DNA of 64,000 nt from Phorcus lineatus. Taxonomy: Eukaryota > Mollusca > Gastropoda > Trochida > Trochidae. Below the pieces are notes generated by a model. The model made no database searches and was not told the origin of the DNA. It saw nothing but the letters and a program-made list of their open reading frames with translations. Both the position numbers and the translations under genes were made by a program. The first letter of the stretch is position 1. Each line of letters opens with the position of its first letter. Location: NCBI GenBank assembly GCA_921293015.1, contig OV121086.1, forward strand, positions 44,781,402 through 44,845,401. The letters run 5' to 3'. Shown one piece after another: positions 13,882 through 40,900 of this stretch.

Positions 13882-14454
13882 GATCGACTGAAATGACCCA
13901 TGGCAACTTTCGTGATTGATAAAATTTAAATATATCTGAATTAATATAGAAATAAATATGATTCAGTTGTTAAAGACACTAGTCTTACCATGGCTATCTT
14001 GTACATCATTTACTGTCAATGGTTGGTATAATTTTCAGTACTTCTTTGATAAAAACGAAAGTTGGAAAAAATATATTTTATTACATGTGTAAAACAATAA
14101 CCTAAAATCCTGTAGGAAAGGGAACGTTTAGAGTAAATACGGTATAGTGTTCACTGGGTCCCTCTGGAATCGATATATAGGAATGTCGCGTTGGAGAGAT
14201 AGCGATGTACATGTGTTTACCTACATTACATACTAAGCAGATAAAGAATGTCAGATTGAAGGTCGTTGACTGTTAATTTATATTATCGTTGGTGACTGAG
14301 GATTCAAGATGCTCACAAAAGAAAATCGCTAATATCTCGGTGGATAATTTTGGGAGGGTATAAGGGAGAAACCTCGTTCAGAGAAAATGGTTTTACAATA
14401 CGGTGAAACCTCCGACGACCGGCTTAAACTATGGAATCGTTGTTGGAAGGCCAG

Positions 14455-14565
14455 CTGTAATGATTGTCAATGTGGAGAATCCCAAGAGTACAAAGAGCTG
14501 ATGAGCACGTGGCGAGATTCGAACCTCAAAACCTTGGTTGACTATAAGCTTTCTCAATCCATTTG
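14455..14565 (-). repeat. tRNA-like (SINE head) fragment
   Basis: On the minus strand a GGTTCGAATCTCGCC box matches the RNA polymerase III B box, with a weak A-box-like stretch upstream. No cloverleaf with a 7-bp acceptor stem could be drawn, so this is more likely a SINE remnant than a working tRNA. Confidence 0.3.
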
Positions 14566-16740
14566 ATGTATACACAATGTCAAAAGTTTTGAGTGCATAA
14601 GTGCTGTAACATGAGAAAATCTCAGTCTTTAATTGATTATTTGTCAAATATTGAGATTTGAAAATATTTTCCAGAGTAAAAGTTGTTTTCATTTTCTAAA
14701 AGGCAAATTTAGTGTCTTGTTATTACATGGGAGCATTTTCTGTGATCAAAAAGATAAAGCTTTGTCGATTTCAGCAAAGTGAAAACGAAAACAGGTTTTC
14801 AAATGCTACATGTAAAACATAACAGCAATTTTATGTGAAAGCGAAACGGTTTCTTTTTACAAACTATCCATCGTAAAACATGAAGGAGGAATTCAATTCT
14901 GCAAGCAAAAAATCTTATCATGAGATTTGACCTTTTCAGATTCTCTTATGTATATTTCATGGTGATAAAGTAGTCCTGTGTTTGCATATGGCTTTGAGAC
15001 ACTGTATAAAGTTTAAATGAATCATTCATTCCGGGGTATTTAACCTTCTAAAATCGTTGTCTTCTAATGTAAAGGCTACTGTGATTATGACAGGTGTTCG
15101 TTATTCATAAAAGTATCCATTATGAAAGTTAGAAAAATGCGTCTAAGCGAACAGAAGAATGACATGGCTTTCAGCTTCGTAAGATGTTTCTATTGTTATT
15201 TTTCAGTTATTTATTACGTCAACATGTAGTCTACAGTCATAGGAAATTTTAAATAATCAATATGTAAAAGTATATAAATCACAGATCACAGTATCCGCTT
15301 CCGCTAAACCAATAGACTATATATAGGACTGCTAGACGCCATTTAGTCAACGTCGAGTGCACGAACTCGTTCGATTCTAATATAGTTTATAAAGAGGAAC
15401 AGGATATGGTTATATATATCTTATATACTTTTTAACATTGGATATTGTCTGTGTTGACATTGTCTTGTGTACAACGGATACAACAATCTAAATAAATTTA
15501 GTTCGAAAGGTCGTTGTCATGGTTACACTATTGTTGATGCAACTTTATCTAAATTATTAGATCCGATAAACAGAGATCCGTTGTGAAAAAAATGTGCATC
15601 CACCTTCCGGAAATCCGCGTCGACGTTAAATGTCCGGGTTCAAAATGAAATGTGCATGTAGTTATATATCGTTCTCTTCCTACAGAGTTTACTCAAAACA
15701 AACATTCCGAAAATAGCCTTAAATACGGTGGACAGACAATATCTTAGTAACTCCTGTTGGGAGAGAATGGTAGTGTATAAAAATATTATCAACGAGAATT
15801 CTAAACGTCATGTCATTAATACCATTTTTATGAATCGTACGTTGAAAGCATGTGCACATTCTGGACCAAATTTGACTGACATCGGATGATCTTAAGAAAT
15901 AATGTAAACATTTACACTTTAAACTACCTATTCCTCGAAAACTACGTTTTTTCGGAGTTTGAATAATGCACGACGTCATTGATGAGAAAGGACCGTTTAT
16001 AATATAATATACTAGTCGCGTCTATAGGGCCTATGTCATTTCTTTTCAAGGAAAGAGCTTTTAACGGCGCACTTACGGCAATGACTCGACAATCATTATT
16101 TTAAATGGCTTGATAATTTGGCAGACAATGGTATCTTTATTGGGGCTAGTTTTCATTATCTATCCATTTCCACTGGTAAATCAGAATAAAAAGCAATCAA
16201 TAAACGGTATCTTCAATATGCATATAAGTTTTAGTAAGGCAAATATATATTTGACTCATCAGAAATAGTTTTTATCTTAACGTAATCTTTGGAAATAAGC
16301 ATTTGTAATTTTTGCTTATTCATTTCTTATTCATTTTTAGGTATTTCGCTGTATTTCATATCGTATTTCATTGACAATTGGCAGGGCGGTAATATTCTTA
16401 GTGAAATTATTTAATTATATCCTAAACTTATTTATTGTATATCATAAATTGTATATCTTTAAATCCCATACTGGCATTCAGAAGTTGGTGTTCAGTGTAC
16501 AAGTAAAGAATAAATTAATAGATTGATTTCAAAATATATATGCAAGGGTATCAATCAATAAACTCTTTGGGTTTTTTCCCTTGAAGATTTATGAGTTACT
16601 GTGAAGGTTATTTATATAGAATAATGGTAAGCATAATTGGTTTCAGGATATGGACATGTATATCCTTAACCTAACCCAACCTAAACCTCGGCAAATCTTA
16701 GAGCGAACGTTCGAGCACCTTGCCTACCGAGCGAGATGAA

Positions 16741-16855
16741 ACAGCAACTATTGTGTGACGTCATCAGGTCATGTGACTTGCTTAGTGCAAGGTTGATTGT
16801 AGAACCGACAGTCATAGTGACAGTTCATAAGTGGTGATATAGACATATCGTGGAG
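16741..16855 (+). promoter_or_regulatory. Candidate promoter / 5' non-coding exon of TGR
   Basis: A perfect CRE, TGACGTCA, lies at 16756-16763, closely followed by GTCATGTGAC. A strong donor (GTGGAG|GTGAGT, cut after 16855) precedes the intron leading to the acceptor at 17976. The coding exon that begins at 17977 has non-coding sequence with an in-frame stop before its ATG, so at least one upstream non-coding exon is required. This is the best-placed candidate, but the transcription start is not visible. Confidence 0.35.
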
Positions 16856-18023
16856 GTGAGTGTGAGATATTTGACAGTTATGCATAAGTGTCTATTATTT
16901 TATTCATAAATTCTTTATTGAAGTGTATATTTTTGGCCAGGCGGCGGGGCATCGCCACCTCACGTGTCATCGGAATAAACCCAACTACGAGATCGTTGAA
17001 AATGTTATTTTGGTGGTGTGTTTTGCAAAAAATCCGGTGTGACAGTGGAATTTGCCCCAAATTTGTCAGAGACATGCTATCTTTTATACCGTAACAGTGT
17101 TAGAAGATTAGTAGAAAACAAATTTAGACCTCAGTGTTCCAAGATCACGTCGACATTCCCGCCAAACTTGTTAAAAATAAGTTGTCAGAGACCAGATTTT
17201 TTCGATATCATAACGTAATATCAGATAAGCGGATCCTAAGTGTCGTAATAGCAGATACGTTTTTCGAGATAGGTATTAGATCGGATGAGTAAGTGAAACT
17301 GTCATATTCTGGTCAGTTCAGATATGAAGCCGACAAGAGTTACTCCCCTTTGCCCTCTTGTCTTGTCAAATCCTTTAGGCCTACTGTAGTCTTTCTGTCT
17401 TAAGATTTAGACAACCCTCATTTTTTACCAGGAGATTGACAACACAATCTATCCAAGTCTCATATACTGGTGTTTAAATTTACACAAGAAAAACAATATG
17501 CCTATCAAAATATTCAGAAAAGTTATATCATGGTTGAGCTGAATAAGTATGTGAAGAAAGTACACAGGCCAACAGGGAGAAGGCTAGTTTGGATATTTGC
17601 CAAACGCTGTGTTGACAACATAAATATCAACCGTGTGATTGCATTTTTTCAAAACAAAGATAGAAAAACCTAACATTTTTAGCATGATTATGATAGATGC
17701 TTGATCTCTTAAAAAAATAACTTTAGAATGAGTGAGAAATATTGTTCCATGGAAAATAGATAAAAAAATTTACATTAGCCTGTGGCTAAATGATAAGATA
17801 TGGGGATAATGACATTGAAAAAAACTGCTAGTTGAAAGAAATACTTGTGTTTGGAGGTGTTATGACATTTTGTAGATGGGACGAAATGATTGCCTGTTCC
17901 TTATAATTTTTTAATTTCAAATACATGGATCTCATATTCAAGTGATTGAAATATTTGTTTGTCTTTTGATTTGCAGTAATAAGCAATTGAAGACAAGATT
18001 TTGGATTACCCTCGCTGGCAAAG

Positions 18024-32933
<14,910 letters not shown>

Positions 32934-33339
32934 TTTCCCTGTTGTCTTGTCTCCCTCTCTGTAACTCGTCTACTCTAGGAGTCAATGTCTGGGCTAAACA
33001 AACACTTGCTGGCTGAACTGAACATTCATTAAATATTTTTGAAGATTTGGCTTTGATACACACTTGCAGGATATTAATAATTCGTCTTCTTTGTTGAATT
33101 ATTTCAGTAACTGAACCTTTAATTGTTTTTTCTGTATAAATAAAAAGAATAAAGTTAAGTTTTTTACTTAAAAACTTGAAAATTACCAGTGGTATGTATA
33201 ACGGTTCCAAGATATGTAGTAAATAAAGCCAGCACAGTGGGTAGTGATATGTGTAAACCTTGGACAGATTCTGAAGATGTTTAGATGTGAGAGGGGGACG
33301 GCAACAGGTTGTTAGTTCTCTGGTGTGCAGATAGAGGGT

Positions 33340-33422
33340 GCTAGTGTGGCACTGTATGATGGCCGACATCGTAAACCCTTCCCGAGGGAGATTAGGTCTG
33401 ATCGCTCTGTCTAGACACCAGC
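33340..33422 (+). promoter_or_regulatory. SECIS element (type II) in the TGR 3' UTR
   Basis: Core ATGA at 33356-33359 pairs across from TGA at 33399-33401, forming the non-Watson-Crick quartet. Thirteen nucleotides after the 5' UGA come the conserved apical adenines (AAA at 33373-33375). A mini-hairpin CCCT-tcccg-AGGG (33376-33388) follows the adenines, the mark of form 2. Helix I is formed by GCTAGTGT (33340-33347) with ACACCAGC (33415-33422), 7 of 8 pairs. Helix II (GGCC with GGTC, then ATC with GAT) has internal mismatches. Position and motif order agree with the selenoprotein call. Confidence 0.85.
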
Positions 33423-36275
33423 TTGGGATTTGTACTGCATACAGATCCACCAGTCAGTTTACAGGCCTGTTCAGAATGTTTAAGTGCTCATGAGAGTTCA
33501 CTGTTGTGAACAGGCAATGGATGTTTTTTATTCTGTTTGTAGCAGGTAGGCTTCTAATTCAACCTGTATATCTATATCTTTCAATTAAACCAGGAAAGTG
33601 ATATTAAATAAATGCTTTCGCTGCCAATGATAATTTTGATTTGAAGTTAGATATGTGTTAAAAACTTTAAAAAACTAAAAAACATTTTTGACTCCCGAAA
33701 AAAAGAAATGAATGAAACTTTGATTTCCATTCAATGATTGCATATTAGGTAGAGTATATATTAACACTCCTTTACATGGATTTATTTATTTTCTTTATCC
33801 ACTACCTCTTAAACCTCACTTTGGAACTGATGTGGATCTGTTTGCCTTTTTGACTTGATCTGTTGACGCCGCTACGGCAGGTGTTCGGATCAGTCTGTAC
33901 AGCCTAGTTTAATCTTCATGTTTTGTATATAGAGTTGCATGTTGTGGTGAGAGGATTGTATGCACCTGGACCCACTTGCCCAGACTTGCTTAGCCTAAAG
34001 TGACTTCAATTAAGACTAGGGGTAAGGGTACCTTCACACAAAAGAGGCTCTTGGCAGTTTTGGTCCTTGACCCACATGCTTGTATCCTTTGGGGTTGAAT
34101 TCTCAACTAACTTATTCCAGCTAGGATTACAGGTTTCACAAAATGCAAAGCTTCAGTTTTATTGCAAGATTTCACCTCTTCTTCCTGGAGGCCACAATAT
34201 AGATGATGACCTTGAAAGTGATGTTAAACTCCTTATCACTTCATCTAACCAGGCAGCCATTTTGAATATGAAAGAAGGACCGCTCTGACAAATATGATTG
34301 TAATTTGGAGTATTGACTTAGCACTAAGAGGCTTTTGGCAAGTGGGTCCTAAAATATGAATTATTTGTGAAATTGTTCTACAGATTGTCAAATTTGTACA
34401 AGTGATTGTTGAGAAGAGGTGTGACAGTATAAACTGAATGTGTAAATTTTAAGTAATTCATTCGTAAATATACGATACATCTAGACATTTGCCATTTTCA
34501 TACATACAGACCGAAATTCAGTTGTTTCATATTTGACATTAGAAGATAATTTTTTAGAATAAAGTTTGTCCATATTTAAACAACCGGCACTATACTGGCT
34601 GTTAAATTCTGCTCATTCAGCAAACCTTTCATGATATGTAGTGAAATATATCGTTATATGATATGATGCATATCTTGTATTGGAATTATTGTATAGTCAC
34701 ACCTCTTGTATTGATCGGTATTACCTTTGAAGTCTTCATTACCTTCTGAGCTTGAGTCAACAATGTTATTGAAATTGAAAGCATTACTTTTCATTAGAAT
34801 TACATCAACTACTATTAGTTATGTTTCTTGTAGTTTACAGTGAAATGAAACATGGTTTCGATGTTGATGTGAACTGAAATGGATTTGAGGGTGATCAAAC
34901 TCCTATTATTTGTCAGCAGCCTTTTTTTTTTTATTATTATGGTTAGTATTTGCAAGGATTTTAGGACTTCAAGATTGTTTTTACCTTGAAATTTTTTATA
35001 AATGTTGATTTTTTTTTCAATTTTATTTAGTCAATACACTTCTGTATGAAAAACCCTGATCAGCTAAGCTTGTCATTCAAAGAATGTGTTATTATTATCT
35101 GCAAAGGTAGTTGAGGGTTGATACCTTATCTTTTGTTACTCCCTTGTTTATGGTTATAAGCTCTAAGCTGTTGTATTTCCCTTGATTTTGTACATTTATA
35201 CTTTAGTCAACAGGCAATGTATACCCATTGTGGTGCTATGTAAAGGTCAATTTCATCCAGTTACACGGTTCACAATACTACAGTGGTAGATTTCAAAACT
35301 AATAGAAAATGGTAGAATTGTAATAAATAAACTCTGTACATCCAAGAAAAATGGCTCTGTGCAAAATGATGAAGAATTAAAGTGCTCACGTTAATCTGCA
35401 TGTTTTTTGTATTTTATGCCAACAGAAAATGTTTGGGGATTAGAAATTGAAAACAAAAACACAGCAGACAGCAAAGAAAGATGTGTGCATGAGGTTGTAT
35501 TTCAAAATAACTCTTATAAAATAGAGCCATTGGCTCTGTAGTTCACTAGGCTATCTTAAAATTTTTGTACAAATGGTCACCAATTTGGAGCAACAGAATA
35601 ACCAATATATATTTTATTCCACATGGGCTATGGAGAAAGGTTACAACTTTCTAGGCTTTTTGCACATGAAGAAGATGAAAATAGTTGTTTAGGGTGTGTC
35701 CCATGTGACCTCTATAAGTTGTCACAGGGTCACCAAATCTATAAATTGAAACCTGTTAGGTCAAGGAGTCTGTACACAAGATTTCAGATTTCTTGAGCAA
35801 ATGGTTCTGAAGAGGAATTCAAAATAGTAAAAAGATTATAGAAGGTGCATTCCAGAAACCCCGCCACATGTCTAATGGGCCTTTCAGGCCAGATGAGCTA
35901 AAAATTTAAAGATGATTTCTATTGACCCCTTACATTTTATCAGGTAAATTCTAGGTTTTAGAACAGAATATAGCATTGCTCATCCTTATTTGTCTTTTAT
36001 CCCCTATTTTGGACTTGAGTGAGACTTTATACCCTAAAACATCGCCCTCGAGGCCTTTTGCCGATCCCAGCACTAGCTCCATTGATCCTTGAGGCATTTC
36101 CCCCATCTTTTATTTGCTTGCTATTCATCCTACAGATGTTCTACTGGACACTGAATATATATATAAGCATATGAAGGCTGAAACATATCACTGAAGAGGG
36201 CTTAGCATTCACCCCTGATTTGCTTAGCAGAATGATTATAGTGAGCCCTTGATGGAGACTGGTGCAAGTGCTGCC
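33423..36275. other. TGR 3' UTR continuation and intergenic sequence
   Basis: Possible poly(A) signals AATAAA occur at 33607-33612, 34558-34563 and 35322-35327. The first is the nearest after the SECIS and would suffice for a working selenoprotein mRNA. A stretch near 35690-35900, including GGGCCTTTCAGGCCAGATGAG, looks like a dispersed repeat. No gene is supported here. Confidence 0.45.
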
Positions 36276-36851
36276 TTGTTGGGGGAGGTGGATGTCCTTC
36301 TGAAACTATCTTTTATTTCTTTTATTTGTTGGGGGAGGTGGATGTCCTTCTGAAACTATCTTTTATTTCTTTTATTTGTTGGGGGAGGTGGATGTCCTTC
36401 TGAAACTATCTTTTATTTCTTTTATTTGTTGGGGGAGGTGGATGTCCTTCTGAAACTATCTTTTATTTGTTTTATTTGTTGGGGGAGCTGGATGTCCTTC
36501 TGAAACTATCTTTTATTTGTTGGGGGAGGTGGATGTCCTTCTGAAACTATCTTTTATTTGTTGGGGGAGGTGGATGTCCTTCTGAAACTATCTTTTATTT
36601 GTTTTATTTGTTGGGGGAGGTGGATGTCCTTCTGAAACTATCTTTTATTTGTTTTATTTGTTGGGGGAGATGGATGTCCTTCTGAAACTATCTTTTATTT
36701 GTTTTATTTGTTGGGGGAGGTGGATGTCCTTCTGAAACTATCTTTTATTTGTTTTATTTGTTGGGGGAGATGGATGTCCTTCTGAAACTATCTTTTATTT
36801 GTTTTATTTGTTGGGGGAGATGGATGTCCTTCTGAAACTATCTTTTATTTG
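36276..36851. repeat. Minisatellite, 12 copies of a 50/41-bp unit
   Basis: The GGGGGAGGTGGATGTCCTTC word starts at 36281, 36331, 36381, 36431, 36481, 36522, 36563, 36613, 36663, 36713, 36763 and 36813. Ten spacings are 50 or 41 bp depending on whether one TTTTATTTG-type segment is present once or twice. Copies are almost identical: single changes such as GAGG to GAGA or GAGC, and TTTC to TTTG, mark subtypes. This implies recent amplification. No reading frame runs through it. Confidence 0.97.
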
Positions 36852-37057
36852 AAAACAATTGTCTGTTGCAAGATCGAAACCACTGCCACCAAGGAATTGC
36901 CTGAACAGCATTAGTCACTGAAGGACATCACACAAGTATCAGAGTATACTTCTTCGTCTGTTAAGATATTCGGGTCACCGCGGGAGCACAGCAGCACTGA
37001 AACTGGTGCAGTGGTAAACGCATTCAGCCTTGGATAAAGATTTGAGAACTGTTCTAG

Positions 37058-37160
37058 CCACAATGGTGTTGCAAATTTCTCCCCACAATAATATTAGCAG
37101 CGGCGATATAAGTGAAATACTCTTATCACCCAAATCACCTAAAACCCAAATCACCCCAAC
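37058..37160 (+). repeat. SINE-like dispersed repeat, copy 2 (partial)
   Basis: Shares AGCCAC.ATGGTGTTGC, CAATAATATTAGC and ATAAGTGAAATACTCT in the same order as 7190-7290, then CACCCAAATCACC repeats. Confidence 0.55.
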
Positions 37161-37278
37161 TTGCCTCAAGCAATCTGGGGTTTAATTCCTGCCAGGGCCT
37201 CAGCAAGTTTGTCAGCAGTAGAAAACTGTTCTCCAGGTTTGGATGCAATGCTACACTGAATTTAAGTGCAGTACCGCC

Positions 37279-37405
37279 CATGGTTTGCTAGTTCCAGGAT
37301 ATGTTTGCAGATTTCATCGCAATGCATACTCACAAGGATGTTGCAATTTTACAGCAAGCCGTGATATGATCATGAAAGCCGTGTTAAACCAAAAAACCTC
37401 ACCTG
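37279..37405 (+). repeat. SINE-like dispersed repeat, copy 3
   Basis: Matches the upstream part of the 7155-7312 copy (TAGTTCCAG..GCAGATTTCA.CGCAAT) and ends in GCCGTGTTAAACC then CCTCACCT. More diverged than copy 1. Confidence 0.55.
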
Positions 37406-37429
37406 ACCAACAGATAGTGAAATGATGTA

Positions 37430-37991
37430 ATCCAATCTTTTTGATTTATTAACAAATCATCAAAAACATAGAGGATTATCACAGAATCGCAATTCACTCA
37501 CAGATCATAACTTTCAACCTTAGCAAGCATACAACCCAACAATGGTAGAAATATTTTGTTCTGGCTAAAGATATCCCTTTACCTACATGCATGCAGTATT
37601 CAGCTGTCACCATTTACTTTCCAAATGAATTTATCAAATAAATATGAACAAGCTTATAATACAAATGTGAAAAATAGAGAAAAAAAATTCCTAAAGGAAT
37701 TTAGAATAACATTGTCTTCTGATCACATATTATGGTAACAAAGGTCAAGAAACAATTTTGTCTCTTGGGTGGACAGTAGTACATTCACCTGCAAAATCAT
37801 TCAACATAACAACCTTGGTGAGTCTATCATTGGGAAACTATCCTTTCTGCAATGAATACTATAATATTTACCTGGACAAACAGTAATAACAGCCTATTGA
37901 TGGGACTATCATTAGGAGACTATTGTTTCTTCGACGGATTGTTTCATATTTACCTAGAACAGCAAATATAGCATCCTAGGAGGGACTAACA
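37430..37991 (-). other. 3' UTR of the RNase H fusion gene
   Basis: AT-rich non-coding sequence after the stop. TTTATT at 37445-37450 reads AATAAA on the minus strand and is a suitable poly(A) signal. Confidence 0.4.
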
Positions 37992-40900
37992 TTATGAAAC
38001 TGTTTTGTTCCTCGGATCATACTCCTTTGGAATAAGTGGATTCCGGAACAAGAGCTTCTTGGTTTTCTTTGCTTTCTCATCAGCTGCCGGAACTATTTTC
38101 CTGAACTGTTCAACCTGTGATCGAGAGAGGTGGTCGGCAGCTTGGTTGCGTACACGGTTCACGTAATGTGCCCTCAGATGGATGTTGTACTTGCGAGACA
38201 TCTCCATTAAGATCTCATACAGCTTCTTGAACCGTTTGATTGTTTCAATGTCATATACATCTGACGCTGCCAAATTAACAAGTTTCACAGCATGCTGATT
38301 GTCAGACCAACAGAGGACTTTCTTATTGACAAACTTGTGTTTCCATGTGTAGCAAGAGGCAATAAGGGCGTAAAACTCATAGAAACACGAGTCGAAAGTG
38401 TTTTTCGAAATTCCATTTTGCTTGACCCGAAAATGCTCTGGCCATGATTCCGAAATCCAACGTACACGCTCATCAGTGTTTGTAAGAAGGTAGGCGCCAA
38501 ATCCCAGCCTGGAGGCATCAACAAATATCTGGTGGTCGGGGCTGAAGTCCTCAATAATGGGTTGGTAGTGGTTGTGTGATGCAACGTACTTAGCAAGTCT
38601 TCGAATACGTTCAGTTGCCAGACTGTTATCAGACTCTAGAAGCCGCAGCATCTGAAAAGAAGTTGTAAAAGATGAAACAAATTTTGGGACCTATTTTGAG
38701 TTTAACCATGCATATTTCAAGAAACAAAATGTATTTTCAAATATACAAAGTATGTTAATCCTTATTGTAGAAAGTTGCTGAAATTTCTGAATAATTCTTG
38801 TTTACTAGGATCTTGCACAAACAGATTTTAGATACATTATCAACACAATAAGCAACCTCTCCCTACTAACCCACTCTAACCATGTTTTACTCGTGGAATT
38901 ATTAGTGCCCCATTCACACAGCTTTCACTATGTGATAAACCCAAGAACTTTTAATGCAAAAATATTTCATGTCTCGCTCTTTTTTAATCATCAAGTGACA
39001 TTAAAGTTAACTGTTTCATGTACAAGACTGTCTTTTTATTACATATGGTGGCAAGCGACCCTAAAAAAGCTTATCAGTTTTAAAGTTGCAGAATTAATTT
39101 TTTTTTTTTATCAGAATATCCATATATCCATACTGATTCAATTAAATTTCATGGTTATCCATCTTGATAAGCACCACTCTTTCTAATTTTATAACTGTCC
39201 AGGAAGCTTAATAAGGCAAATACAGTCATTGTTTCTCAGAAAAAGGTTAGAAGTTTTAGGTATTTAGTTAAATTTTTTTTTAAATCATGAAAACTTTCGT
39301 CTATTTTATTCTATTCAAAATTAAATTGTTGAAATAATCCTTGTAACAAATGACGTTTCTATTCTTTAAAAGTTGTGTATCACTGTCATTTTCTAGTTAG
39401 GTTATCTTTTGCAAGCAATGAACGCTGGTGGTTTAAATGGGTGATTGATAAGCGGTGATCCCAACAGAAAGAAAGATTGAAATAAAATCAAATGCATTTA
39501 TTTTCAACATAGTCCCTCATTATTGCGAATTTTATGAGGGGGCAACTTGAATTTGTTAGTATTAATTTTCCTATCCTGCATCCTAGATTGGACGCTGCAT
39601 TGTCCCTTTGTGTTTAAACCATATCATAATGAATTGCTTTTAATGTAAGACACAGATACATAATGACAATCTGAGACTTAATTTGGTCCATTTTCTGATA
39701 AAACAATCTGCATTAGCCTAACCAGTCATAACCAAAACACTTTCAGCAAATGTATTGAAAGTTGATGATAGAGTACGAAGATTATCGGCGTGATGCTCAG
39801 TTTTCCAATTGTAACTCACTACTTATTAATCACCCCTCAATTTACACTGAGTCAATAAACGTCTTTTTATACATTTTATAATTACAGTTTGAACATCAAA
39901 ATTTCACAAAAAATACAGCAATTCCAGCAAATTAACGAAATCTTGCTACAGAACAAACACATTCAGACATGTTTCTGACATTGATACAAAAAGATGAAAA
40001 TACTCTGAGCCTGCAAGCCTAAAGTCATAATTCAGGTGGAGAGACTATCACACTTCTCACCTTCAGCTTTATACAAGCAAGGAGACACACAGCATAGTGA
40101 GAACTGTGAAGGGTTGGAGCGACAGCGCTCACTGAGAATATGGACGGCCAGGGCACTGTAAGTTCTGACTTCCATCCCCCAATCCCTTGGTCAGTCTTGT
40201 ATCGACTGGACACAAACTTGTACATCTGAGGCTGGGCACTGACCAGTTTCTGTTTGTCCACTATAGTGTCCAGCATGCTCAGAACATGGCTCTTTGTCAC
40301 TGGGTTCAAGCATTGCTTGTCCATATCCCAGTGGAGAACTCCAACACTCTGGAAAAAAGGATTGATTACTTATCAACAGGGAGAGGTTTTTTAATAAAAC
40401 TGAAAATGATACTCGTGATTTCAAGAAATAATGTTTGAAACAATTCTATTAAACAGATTTGGAATTGTACACTTTTAATCTTCATAGCTAAAATAAAAAG
40501 TCTGAACCTTTACCAGGGATTAGGAAAGGCAGGGGCCATGGGCCATTTTGCACATTGGATGAAAAAATGGCCCATTTAAATTTGAAATTTTACCATTGCT
40601 ACTAAGGGGAATGATCCATTCAAAATTCTGAAAATGACTAAAATCTCTAAAAATGGCCCATTGTCAAAGGTGTCTTTCCCAATCCCTGATTTACTTTCAA
40701 CAACAATGACCTTCAATCTCAACTCTCTTTTTTTTGTCACAGACCCAAGATGAAGTGTTCAGTCTTTCAAACCTGATAAAGCCCTGGTTAGCATAAGCAT
40801 GGCCTTACTCACGCCAGCTCCAATAACTACCTAGTTCAGACCCTGTGGAATTTTTCCAACTTTTCTGTGCTTGCCATCCTGGAGCTAAATTGCAACACAT

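Larger units (their letters stand above)
5476..16740. other. Gene-poor intergenic region
   Basis: About 11 kb without any coding exon I can support on either strand; open frames are short and have low-complexity translations. Recognisable contents are the SINE-like copy at 7155-7312, the MITE at 8189-8907, a possible inverted-repeat element at 12946-13881 and a tRNA-like fragment near 14460-14560, listed separately. The remainder is AT-rich single-copy-looking sequence. Distal regulatory elements cannot be excluded. Confidence 0.6.

Noticed and set aside
16878..17218. Overlapping frames on both strands near 17 kb
   Set aside because: Three mutually exclusive frames, none with recognisable domains or fitting splice sites.
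17470..17673. 67-residue plus-strand frame before TGR
   Set aside because: Basic composition but no splice signals or motifs, and it lies in the 5' intron of TGR.
36276..36851. CRISPR-like array of regular repeats
   Set aside because: The repeats are directly adjacent with no unique spacers, in a eukaryotic genome; it is a minisatellite.
38285..38596. 103-residue minus-strand frame inside the RNase H exon
   Set aside because: A shadow frame of the RNase H exon without its own start context or motifs.
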